DNA of 64,000 bases, taken from positions 1 to 64,000 of the forward strand of contig NZ_JAFIWB010000004.1 in NCBI RefSeq assembly GCF_017163705.1. The letters are read 5' to 3'. The notes below the pieces were generated by a model, which was not told the origin of the DNA, searched no databases, and saw nothing but the letters and a program-made list of their open reading frames with translations. Shown here in pieces: positions 42,800-50,619 of this stretch. Position 1 is the stretch's first letter. Each line of letters begins with the position of its first letter. Both the position numbers and the translations under genes were made by a program. This DNA comes from Xanthomonas bonasiae (GTDB taxonomy: Bacteria; Pseudomonadota; Gammaproteobacteria; Xanthomonadales; Xanthomonadaceae).

Positions 42800-43385
42800 A
42801 TGGGCGTCCGTCTGCCGTCGCCGCGACCAGCTGCTTGCCGGCGTCGACATGGCACCGACCTGCCGCTGACGTGTCGGCTGCACGGTGGCCAGTCCGCGAG
42901 CCGGCGCTGTTGCCGCCACCGTGTTCTCTCGCCGCCGGGCGCGTGCCCGGGCTGCACTGAATTCCGACTGCGCTGCAGGCGGCGATGCTGCGCGAGTTCG
43001 CCAAGCCGCTGCCTCGCTGCCGCAGGCGACGTGGTCGAGGCCGCGCTCGGCTCCTCGCTTTCGTCTGCGCGAGGACATCCCGGCGGCGCTGCCATGTCGT
43101 GCTGGCAGCCTCGGCGTTTTCAAACCATCCGCACCGTGCTCCATGCGCCGGTGCCGCGCGCGCTGGCGGCGCCGGCGTGGAGCGTGCGAGCGCGAGCGGC
43201 AGGCGCTGAGGTGCTGGCAACCCCATCGTTGCAGTGCCGACCTGCTGCTCGGGCTGACTGATCTTGCTCCTCCACCTGGACCACGGGGGGAGGGAGGTGG
43301 TGCGCAGCGCCGGATGAGGGTGCGTGCGTAGCGACGCGTGTGGGGCGAGGTGGACGTGCGTCGCCATGCGCACTCATTGCCATGA

Positions 43386-43540
43386 GGCTTGGCCCGGATC
43401 CTCACGGCAGCTTCTTGCCGCGAGGCTGCGCCCCACCCTCAGCAACCTCTTGCGGCGAGGCTTCGTTCGATCCTCAGCAACCTCTTGCCGCGAGGCTTTG
43501 TCCGATCCTCGGCAACCTCTTGCCGCGAGGCTTCGCCCGG
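43386..43540. repeat. 35-bp tandem repeat, about four copies
   Basis: CGAGGCT recurs at 43421, 43456, 43491 and 43526, exactly 35 bp apart, with CAGCAACCTCTTGC before it in most copies. The whole unit is conserved, so there are no spacers and this is not CRISPR. Each unit can form CCTC...GAGG. A more diverged copy may lie at the left end. Confidence 0.75.
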
Positions 43541-43734
43541 CCCCTCACTCCAACCCCTCTCCCGATGGGAGAGGGGCTCTATTCGCTTGATGGGACTTCT
43601 GCGCGGGTGTCCGCAGCTGATCCGGCGCCGGTTGTCGTAGTGACGGACGACGGTCGACGCAACCAAGGTTTTTCGGTCGATTGCTTCAAGCAGCGCTTCG
43701 ATGTTGGCCGAGCCGCTACCGCGTGCCGCTCCCC

Positions 43735-43758
43735 TGTAGGAGCGGCTTCAGCCGCGAC
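43735..43758. repeat. Half REP element
   Basis: Single copy of the 23-bp REP (core GTAGGAGCGGCTTCAGCC) without inverted partner, downstream of the serine hydrolase gene. Confidence 0.75.
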
Positions 43759-43922
43759 CGTATCGCCTGGATTCCATCAACGTCGGAGCCGGCGCAATTG
43801 CTGGCTTGCGCAGCCTCACCAGATCCTGTCGCGCCGGAGCGCAGGTCTCCCGAAACCAGCGCGCAGACAGCAGAAAGGCGGCTTGCGCCGCCTTCCGCCG
43901 AACCATCGGGAGACCACCTGCG

Positions 43923-45311
43923 TCAGTGCGGCGACGCGGTCGACTTGGACGAGGAGGCGCCCTTCTTGTCCTTCGGATCCGGACGCTCGGCCATCATGTT
44001 GTCGCTGCCGAAGTCGGTGTCCACGTCCAGCCAGCGCTGCGTCGGCAGGCCGATCGCGCGGTCCAGGATGGTCGGCAGCAGGCCGGAGGGCAGGCCGCTC
44101 TCGCCGTTCCACAGGATCGCCACGCCCAGGTCGCGTTCCGGCACCAGCGCGACCAGGCCGCGATAGCCCTGCACCGCGCCGGCATGGAACACCACCTGGT
44201 GGCCCGAGTAATCGAAGATGCGCCAGCCCAGCGCGTAGCTGGCCGAATTGACCCGCTCGCGGCGCCAGCCCGAGCGCATCTCGCCCGGGGTGGTGATCAG
44301 CGGCGCGTGCAGCGTGGCCAGCAGCGGCGCCGGCAGCACGTCCGGACGATGCCCGGTCTGCGCGATCAGCCATTGCGCCATGTCGCTGATGCTGGCGTTG
44401 ACGCCGGCGGCCGGGGCCAGCCGGTAGTAGGTGGGCTTGGGCATCAGCGACACCCAGCCGTTGCGGCTGCGCACGTGCGGGCGCGCCCAGCGCGGGCTGG
44501 CCTGGATCCCGGCCAGGCCCATGCTGGCGTCGTTCATGCCCAGCGGCTTGAAGATGCGGCGCTCCACCGACTGCTCGTAGAAGCTGCCGGAGGCGGCGAA
44601 CACCACGTCGCCGATCAGGCTGAAGGCGACATTCTGGTAGGCGTAGCAGTCGCCCGGCGCGCACTTGAGCGGCGCGTAGGCGAGCTTGTGGCTGAGCGTG
44701 TAGTAGTCGGTATTGGATTCGACGTCGCGGTCGTAGGCGTTGTAGGTCAGGCCGACGCGATGGCTGAGCAGGTCGGCCACGTTCAACTGGCGGGTGGCGA
44801 CCGGATCGCTGAGCTGGAAGCCGGGCACGTAGTCGACGACCTTGCTGTCCCAGCGCAGGGTGCCGTCGTTGACCAGCAGGCCGGCCATGGTGCCGGCGAA
44901 GGCCTTGGACAGCGAGGCCAGGCGGAACACGGTGTGCGCATCGACCGGCTCGGGGCGGTTGACGTCGGTGACGCCGTAGCCGCGCGCACTGATCACCTGG
45001 CCGTTGTGCACGATCGCCACCGCCAGGCCGGGCACGCGCTCGCCGTAGGTGAGCTGCTCGGCCATCGCTTCCAGGCTGGCGACATCGAAGTCCCTGGCCA
45101 GCGGCAGTACCTTGCTCTCCGGCAGCGAGGCGCGGTACGGCAACGGCTGGGTCGGCGAGGTGTAGCGCGTGGCCTCGGTGTAGATCGGCGGCGGCAGCGG
45201 CTGCGAGGGCGCCGGCGTCTGCGCGGTGGAGGACATCGCAAAGGGCAGCAATGCCCCGAGCAACCCGGTTGCCACCGGTCGAAGGAGCCGGTGCCTGCTG
45301 TTCTGTTTCAT
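43923..45311 (-). CDS. Serine hydrolase of the class C beta-lactamase / EstB type
   Basis: 462 aa from ATG 45311; the frame is open to 45686 but a signal peptide follows directly from this start (LLRPVATGLLGALLPFAMSSTAQ). Active-site elements: SxxK in ASLSKAFAG, YxN in CYAYQNVAFS and HAG in VVFHAGAVQGY at the place of KTG. These are shared by AmpC-like beta-lactamases, esterases and D-Ala-D-Ala peptidases; which substrate applies is not clear, and the HxG variant leans towards esterase/peptidase. Lys/Ser-rich C-terminal tail. Monocistronic, minus strand. Confidence 0.82.
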   Translation of the reverse strand: MKQNSRHRLLRPVATGLLGALLPFAMSSTAQTPAPSQPLPPPIYTEATRYTSPTQPLPYRASLPESKVLPLARDFDVASLEAMAEQLTYGERVPGLAVAIVHNGQVISARGYGVTDVNRPEPVDAHTVFRLASLSKAFAGTMAGLLVNDGTLRWDSKVVDYVPGFQLSDPVATRQLNVADLLSHRVGLTYNAYDRDVESNTDYYTLSHKLAYAPLKCAPGDCYAYQNVAFSLIGDVVFAASGSFYEQSVERRIFKPLGMNDASMGLAGIQASPRWARPHVRSRNGWVSLMPKPTYYRLAPAAGVNASISDMAQWLIAQTGHRPDVLPAPLLATLHAPLITTPGEMRSGWRRERVNSASYALGWRIFDYSGHQVVFHAGAVQGYRGLVALVPERDLGVAILWNGESGLPSGLLPTILDRAIGLPTQRWLDVDTDFGSDNMMAERPDPKDKKGASSSKSTASPH

Positions 45312-45591
45312 CGCGCGTGTGGCCTGTGAGGTGCTGCCGAAACCGATTCTAGCGCCGCTTTTCGCCATTGCACAAACCGGGAGAAGATGAATGGGCATCG
45401 TCTTGATCCTGCTGGTGATTTTGCCGGGCCGACAAGGCCGGCAACGCGGCGTCCGCCGCGGTTGCCGCAACGGCGCGGCAGGTGCCTGAAACGCATGCAA
45501 TCGATGTGCCGAAGCCGCTGCGGTCGCCGCCGGCCTGGCTGAACCGTTGCCAGCGCAGTGACGGCGCGGTACCGCTGCGGGATCATGGCGC

Positions 45592-46488
45592 ATGCCCGAT
45601 CCCGACCTTCCCCCGATCCCCGCCGCGCGTACGGCGCCGGCCGCCGCGACCTGGCTGGGACTGGCCTTCGTGCTGGTCTGGTGCACCGGCTACATCGCCG
45701 GCAAGCAGGTGGTGGCGCATGCGGCGCCGTTCACCGCGCTGCTGTGGCGCTTCGGCCTGACCGCGCTGTGCTTCGCGCTGGCTGCCGGTCCCGCACGCTT
45801 GCAGGCGCTGCCGCGGCAGGAACTGGCACGCAGCGCCGTGGCCGGGGTGCTGATGCTCGCCTTGCAGTTCGGCGGGGTCTACGCCGCCTTCGCGCTGGGC
45901 ACCGGTTCCGGCGTGGCCGCGCTGGTGATCGGGGCGATGCCGCTGCTGGTGGCTTGGGCCAGCCCATGGTGGGGCGGCCAGCGCTTGCGCGCGGCGCAGT
46001 GGCTGGGCATGGCGCTGGGCTTCGCCGGCGTCGCCACGGTCGCCGCCGACCGCATCGACGGGGCGACGCCGTGGGGCGGCTGGCTGGCCTTGCTGGTGGG
46101 CCTGTTCGGCATCGCCGCCGGCACCCTGTACCAGAAGCGGCATGCCGCGCAGCTCGACCTGCGCGTCGGGCTGGCGGTGCAGAACGCCGCGGCGACGCTG
46201 GTGCTGCTGCCGCTGGCGGCGTGGGAAGGCTTCCGCTTCCAGGCCAGCGACGGCTTCGTCGCGGCGATGGCGTGGCTGGTGCTGGTCAATTCGATCGGCG
46301 GCTTCGCGTTGCTGTTCCTGCTGCTGCGGTGCGGCGCGGCCACGCAGGTGGCGAGCCTGTTCTTCCTGATGCCGCCGGTGACCGCGGTGTTCGGCCACGT
46401 GCTGCTCGGCGAGCACCTGACCGCGCTGAAGCTGTGCGGCTTCGCGCTGGCGGCGCTGGGCGTGTGGCTGGCAGGGCGCGCGCGGTGA
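45592..46488 (+). CDS. EamA/DMT-family transporter
   Basis: 298 aa with about ten hydrophobic segments in two EamA halves: WLGLAFVLVWCTGYIAGKQ...LLWRFGLTALCF in the first and AVQNAAATLVLLPLAAWEG...SLFFLMPPVTAVFGHVLLGE in the second. This family exports metabolites such as amino acids; substrate unknown. The ATG at 45592 follows a 280-bp gap with no other feature; convergent with the GMC gene. Confidence 0.83.
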   Translation: MPDPDLPPIPAARTAPAAATWLGLAFVLVWCTGYIAGKQVVAHAAPFTALLWRFGLTALCFALAAGPARLQALPRQELARSAVAGVLMLALQFGGVYAAFALGTGSGVAALVIGAMPLLVAWASPWWGGQRLRAAQWLGMALGFAGVATVAADRIDGATPWGGWLALLVGLFGIAAGTLYQKRHAAQLDLRVGLAVQNAAATLVLLPLAAWEGFRFQASDGFVAAMAWLVLVNSIGGFALLFLLLRCGAATQVASLFFLMPPVTAVFGHVLLGEHLTALKLCGFALAALGVWLAGRAR

Positions 46489-46515
46489 GGCGCGGGTAGG
46501 CCCGCACGCTGCGCC

Positions 46516-48114
46516 TCAGCCGTCGCGCAGCACGCTGTGGCCGCGGATCAGGTCGGCGGCGCGCTCGGCGATCATCATCGTCGGGCCGTTGGTGTTGCCG
46601 CTGACCAGGCGCGGCATCACCGATGCATCGACCACGCGCAACCCTTCCAGTCCGCGCAGGCGCAGTTGCGGATCGACCACCGCCTGCGCATCGTTGCCCA
46701 TGCGGCAGGTGCCGATCGGGTGGTAGATGGTCTCGGCCTTGGCGCGGATGTAGGCGACCAGGCCGGCGTCGTCCAGGTCGTCGCGTGCCGGCAGCAGCGG
46801 CGCGCCGCGCCAGGGATCGAATGCCGGCTGCTGCAGGATGCGCCGCGCCAGGCGCGCGCATTCCACCAGCATGCGCAGGTCGAAGCCGTCCGGATCGCTG
46901 AGGTAGTTCGCCTGGATCCGCGCCGGCGTGCGCGGGTCGGCGTCGTTGAGCGACAGGCGGCCGCGGCTGCGCGGCTGCAGGTGGCAGGCGTGCAGGGTGA
47001 AGCCGTCGCCGGGCAACCGGTTGCGGCCGTGGTCGTCGAGCATCGCCGGCACGAAATGCAGCTGGATGTCGGCGCGCGCGTCCGGCGCCAGCGGCGAGCG
47101 GATGAAGCCGCCGGCTTCGGCGATGTTGCTGCTGCCGGCGCCGCGGTGGCCGCGCAGGAAATAGTCGAAGGCGATCTTCAGCTGGTTGCGGCGGTCGTAG
47201 CTGATGCCCGGGCGGGTGCGGTACAGCGTGCACACGTCCAGATGGTCCTGCAGGTTGGCGCCGATCTGCGGCTGGTCCAGGCGCACCGTGATGCCATGGC
47301 GCTGCAGTTCGTCGGCCGGGCCGATGCCCGAAAGCATCAGCAATTGCGGCGAGTTCACCGCGCCGGCGCTGAGCAGCACCTCGCGTGCGGCCCGCGCCTG
47401 CACTTCGGCGCCGCGTTGCGCGTAGGCCACGCCGACCACGCGCTCGCCCTCGAGCAGCAGGCGCAGCACCAGCGCGTCGGTGATCACCTGCAGGTTGGCG
47501 CGCGCCTGCGCCGGCGCCAGGTAGGCGACCGCCGCCGAGCAGCGCGCGCCGTCCTTCTGGGTGACCTGGTACAGGCCCACGCCCTGTTGCTGCGGGCCGT
47601 TGAAATCGCGGTTGTGGGCGAAACCGGCCTGTTCTCCGGCAGCGATGAACGCGTCCGACAGCGGGTTGTGATAGCGCAGATCGGACACGTGCAGCGGCCC
47701 GTCGCCGCCGTGCAGCGCATCGCCGCCGCGGCTGTTGCGTTCGCTGCGCCGGAAATACGGCAGCACGCCCTGCCAGTCCCAACCCTCGGCGCCGTCGGCG
47801 GCCCAGTCGTCGTAGTCGGCCGCCACGCCGCGCACGTAGCACATCGCGTTGATCGAACTGGAGCCGCCCAGCACCTTGCCACGCGGCCACCACAGGCGCC
47901 GATCGTTCAAGGCCGGCTCCGGCGCGGTGAGATAGTTCCAGTTGATGCGGCGGTTGCCGGTCAGCCGCGCCAGGCCCGCCGGCATGTGGATGAAGGGATT
48001 GCGGTCGCGCGGCCCGGCCTCGATCAGCAGCACCTTGCAATCGCGATCCTCGCTGAGCCGGTTGGCCAGCACGCAGCCTGCCGAGCCTGCGCCGATGATG
48101 ATGTAGTCGTACAC
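46516..48114 (-). CDS. GMC-family FAD-dependent oxidoreductase (choline dehydrogenase-like)
   Basis: 532 aa. N-terminal FAD dinucleotide fold YIIIGAGSAGCVLANRLSED with IEAGP; GMC signature GGSSSINAMCYVRG; second signature SAGAVNSPQLLMLSGIGPA; C-terminal active-site region YHPIGTCRMG (catalytic His) and VSGNTNGPTMMIAERAADLI (Asn). It oxidises an alcohol; choline is only the best-known substrate, and no betaine genes are nearby, so substrate is open. No signal peptide. Usual family length. Confidence 0.85.
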   Translation of the reverse strand: MYDYIIIGAGSAGCVLANRLSEDRDCKVLLIEAGPRDRNPFIHMPAGLARLTGNRRINWNYLTAPEPALNDRRLWWPRGKVLGGSSSINAMCYVRGVAADYDDWAADGAEGWDWQGVLPYFRRSERNSRGGDALHGGDGPLHVSDLRYHNPLSDAFIAAGEQAGFAHNRDFNGPQQQGVGLYQVTQKDGARCSAAVAYLAPAQARANLQVITDALVLRLLLEGERVVGVAYAQRGAEVQARAAREVLLSAGAVNSPQLLMLSGIGPADELQRHGITVRLDQPQIGANLQDHLDVCTLYRTRPGISYDRRNQLKIAFDYFLRGHRGAGSSNIAEAGGFIRSPLAPDARADIQLHFVPAMLDDHGRNRLPGDGFTLHACHLQPRSRGRLSLNDADPRTPARIQANYLSDPDGFDLRMLVECARLARRILQQPAFDPWRGAPLLPARDDLDDAGLVAYIRAKAETIYHPIGTCRMGNDAQAVVDPQLRLRGLEGLRVVDASVMPRLVSGNTNGPTMMIAERAADLIRGHSVLRDG

Positions 48115-48291
48115 CCGCGGTCCCCCTGTTTCGTGGCGCCGACGCTAGTCGCCGGGGATAGAGCATATGCTCGGCCGCGCCGCGGGATTGCGGACGCCGC
48201 GATGGGCGTGGGTCTGCGCGTGTCGGCGGCGCTGGCGATGTTGCAGTGCATCGGCTAACGTGCGCGCAACCACACGGCGAACGGCAGGCCG

Positions 48292-49602
48292 ATGCAAGCG
48301 GAAAACAAGCGCGTCCAGACCGGCGAGCTGCGCGCGGTGCTGCTGTCCTTCGTCTATTTCTTCTGCGTGCTGTCGGCTTACTACGTGATCCGCCCGGTGC
48401 GCGAGCAGCTGGCCGCGGCGGTCGGCTCGACCCAACTGCCCTGGTTCTACATGGCGACCTTCGTCGCCACGCTGCTGCTGACCCCGCTGTTCGCCTGGAT
48501 GGCGGCGCGTTGGCCGCGGCGGATCGTGGTGCCGGCGGTGTACGTGTTTTTCGCGCTGTGCCTGATCGGCTTCGTGCCGCTGTTCAGCGGCTACGGCGGG
48601 CTTGGTCCGCGTGCGCTGGGCGTCGTGTTCTTCGTCTGGGTCAGCGTGTTCAATTTGTTCGTGGTGTCGGTGTTCTGGAGCTTCATGGCCGATATCTGGA
48701 GCAACGAACAGGCGCGGCGGCTGTTCCCGCTGATCGGCCTGGGCGGCACCGCCGGCGCGGTGGCCGGGCCGCTGCTGACCCGCGGGCTGGTTGGGGTGAT
48801 CGGTGTGGCGCCGCTGCTGCTGGTGTCGGCGGCGCTGCTCGGTATGGCGCTGGCATGCGTGATCCTGCTCGGGCGCTGGGCGCGGGTGCATGGCGCGCGT
48901 CGCCACGACGCCGGCCACGAGGCGGCGGTCGGTGGGGGCATGTTCGACGGCCTCAAGCAGATCCTGGCCAATCCGTTCATGCGCGGCATGGCGCTGCTGA
49001 TGTTGCTGGGCGATTGCATCGGCACGGCCGGCTATGCGCTGATGACCGATTACTCCGGCGCCACCTTCCACAACGCGGTCGAGCGTACCGAGTTCGCTGC
49101 CAATATCGATATGCTGGCCAATGTGCTGCAGGTCGCCGTGCAGATCACCGTGACCCGCTGGCTGCTGATGAAGAAAGGCGCCGGCGCGGTGATCGTGCTG
49201 TGGGCGCTGATCAGCGTGGGCACGCTGGTGGCGACCGCGTTGTCGCCCGATCCCTATGCCCTGGCGGTGTGGATCGTGCCCTGGGTGGTGCTGCCGGTGG
49301 TGATCACCCGTTCGCTGACCTACGGCATGGTCGGCCCGGCGCGCGAGTCGCTGTACACGCGGGTGCCGCGGCAGCTGCGCTACCAGGGCAAGAACGCAGT
49401 GGATACGGCGGTGTGGCGTGCCGGCGACGTGGCCGTCTCCTCTGCGATGATCGGCCTGCGCGGGTTGGGCATGGGCGTGCCCGGTTTCGCCGCGCTGGCG
49501 GCGCTGGCGGCGACGCTCTCCGGCGTCATCGGCTGGCGCCTGGCGCGTGCGGTCGAAAGCGCCGCGCCCGTTGCAGCGGCAGAGACGTCCCCGACGCGCT
49601 GA
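48292..49602 (+). CDS. MFS / NTP-NDP exchange-like transporter
   Basis: 436 aa, about twelve hydrophobic segments. The N-terminal block FCVLSAYYVIRPVREQLAAA and FWSFMADIWSNEQARRLFPLIGLGGTAG resemble the bacterial relatives of ATP/ADP translocases (NTT/TlcA-like) and are commonly annotated NTP/NDP exchange transporter. Free-living bacteria are unlikely to trade ATP, so the true substrate is unknown. It is followed by the DUF1304 gene after 83 bp. Confidence 0.72.
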   Translation: MQAENKRVQTGELRAVLLSFVYFFCVLSAYYVIRPVREQLAAAVGSTQLPWFYMATFVATLLLTPLFAWMAARWPRRIVVPAVYVFFALCLIGFVPLFSGYGGLGPRALGVVFFVWVSVFNLFVVSVFWSFMADIWSNEQARRLFPLIGLGGTAGAVAGPLLTRGLVGVIGVAPLLLVSAALLGMALACVILLGRWARVHGARRHDAGHEAAVGGGMFDGLKQILANPFMRGMALLMLLGDCIGTAGYALMTDYSGATFHNAVERTEFAANIDMLANVLQVAVQITVTRWLLMKKGAGAVIVLWALISVGTLVATALSPDPYALAVWIVPWVVLPVVITRSLTYGMVGPARESLYTRVPRQLRYQGKNAVDTAVWRAGDVAVSSAMIGLRGLGMGVPGFAALAALAATLSGVIGWRLARAVESAAPVAAAETSPTR

Positions 49603-49685
49603 GCCCACGCGCGCCGTACGCCTCCGCTGCCGGCCGCCGCGCCAGCCGCTATGCTGTGCTTCCTCTTTCGCCGATGGACGCGCGC

Positions 49686-50039
49686 ATGACCCTGCTGGCC
49701 TCGATCCTGGTATGCCTGGTGGCCTTGCTGCACGTCTACATCCTGGTGCTGGAGATGTTCCTGTGGACGCGGCCGCTGGGCATGAAGGTGTTCCGCAACA
49801 CGCCGGACAAGGCGCAGCTGACCAAGGTGCTGGCGGCCAACCAGGGCCTGTACAACGGCTTCCTCGCCGCCGGTCTGGGCTGGGGCGTGGCGGCGCAGCG
49901 CGTGGACGTGATGCTGTTCTTCCTGGGCTGCGTGGTCGTGGCCGGCCTGTACGGCGCGTGGAGCGTCAGCCGCCGCATCCTGTTCGTGCAGGCGCTGCCG
50001 GCGGCGCTGGCGAGCGCGGCGGTACTGCTGGCGTATTGA
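49686..50039 (+). CDS. DUF1304 small membrane protein
   Basis: 117 aa, four hydrophobic segments. Motif LHVYILVLEMFLWTRPLGMKVF, then LTKVLAANQGLYNGFLAAGL and LFFLGCVVVAGLYGAWS match DUF1304. Function unknown. An ATG 12 nt earlier (49674) is an alternative start. Confidence 0.8.
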   Translation: MTLLASILVCLVALLHVYILVLEMFLWTRPLGMKVFRNTPDKAQLTKVLAANQGLYNGFLAAGLGWGVAAQRVDVMLFFLGCVVVAGLYGAWSVSRRILFVQALPAALASAAVLLAY

Positions 50040-50070
50040 GCCGGCTGCGCGCCGGCATCGCGGTGCCGCG

Positions 50071-50550
50071 TCAGCCGTTCGCTGCCTTCGCGCGCGGCGA
50101 CACCCACATGGCGATGCTGGCGAAGAACACCACCTGTTCGCGCGCGTCGCGGATCTCCACGCTGACCGGCAGCTCGTAGCCGCTGTCGGCCGCCACGATC
50201 GGCACGTCCGGTGTCGCCACCGCGTGCATCGTGCCGTTGGCCTTGCTGCGGTATTCGACGCGCATGCCTTTCGGGATCCAGCGCATCGACGGCGGCAGGC
50301 TGGCATCGACCATGACCCCGCCGGCTAGCTCGGCCAGGTTGCACAGCGCGATCGCATGCACGGTGCCCAGGTGGTTGCTGACCCGCCGCCGATGCGCGAT
50401 GCGCGCCTCGCAGCGGCCCGGCTGCAGCACGGTGATGCGCGGGGCGATGCTGGCGAAGTAGGGCGCCTTGAAGCACACGGCGCGGGAAAACAGCCATTGC
50501 CCGGCCGGCCAGCGCTGCATGCGTCGATAGAGCGACAGCAGTTTGCTCAT
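50071..50550 (-). CDS. DUF4442 hotdog-fold (thioesterase-like) protein
   Basis: 159 aa. CEARIAHRRRVSNHLGTVHAIALCNLAELAGG holds the hotdog helix with NHLGTVHA, typical of DUF4442 and PaaI-like thioesterases; RVEYRSKANGTM and the strand EIRDAREQVVFFASIAMWVSP complete the fold. Predicted to act on acyl-CoA or related thioesters. It lies 69 bp after fadE on the same strand, but a terminator stands between. Confidence 0.75.
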   Translation of the reverse strand: MSKLLSLYRRMQRWPAGQWLFSRAVCFKAPYFASIAPRITVLQPGRCEARIAHRRRVSNHLGTVHAIALCNLAELAGGVMVDASLPPSMRWIPKGMRVEYRSKANGTMHAVATPDVPIVAADSGYELPVSVEIRDAREQVVFFASIAMWVSPRAKAANG

Positions 50551-50569
50551 GGTGCGTGCCTCAAATGAA

Positions 50570-50593
50570 GACGGCGGACCGAAGTCCGCCGTC
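50570..50593 (-). terminator. Terminator between fadE and the thioesterase-like gene
   Basis: Perfect 10-bp stem GACGGCGGAC / GTCCGCCGTC closed, on the minus strand, by a UUCG tetraloop and followed by TTCATTTG. Confidence 0.7.
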
Positions 50594-50619
50594 GTGGTGA
50601 GCGCATTGCCGAATGGATC

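Larger units (their letters stand above)
42733..43922. other. 1.2-kb region without supported genes
   Basis: Frames here on both strands look like GC-driven shadows. Contents: H1 gene terminator, a 35-bp tandem repeat (43386-43540), a perfect 10-bp hairpin CCCCTCTCCC/GGGAGAGGGG (43554-43576) and a half REP (43735-43758). Confidence 0.5.

Noticed and set aside
42733-43405. Several frames between the H1-like gene and the 35-bp repeats
   Set aside because: All overlap one another on both strands, lack ribosome sites and have low-complexity composition.
43386-43540. Regular 35-bp repeats resembling a CRISPR array
   Set aside because: The full 35-bp unit is conserved with no variable spacers, and no cas genes are nearby.
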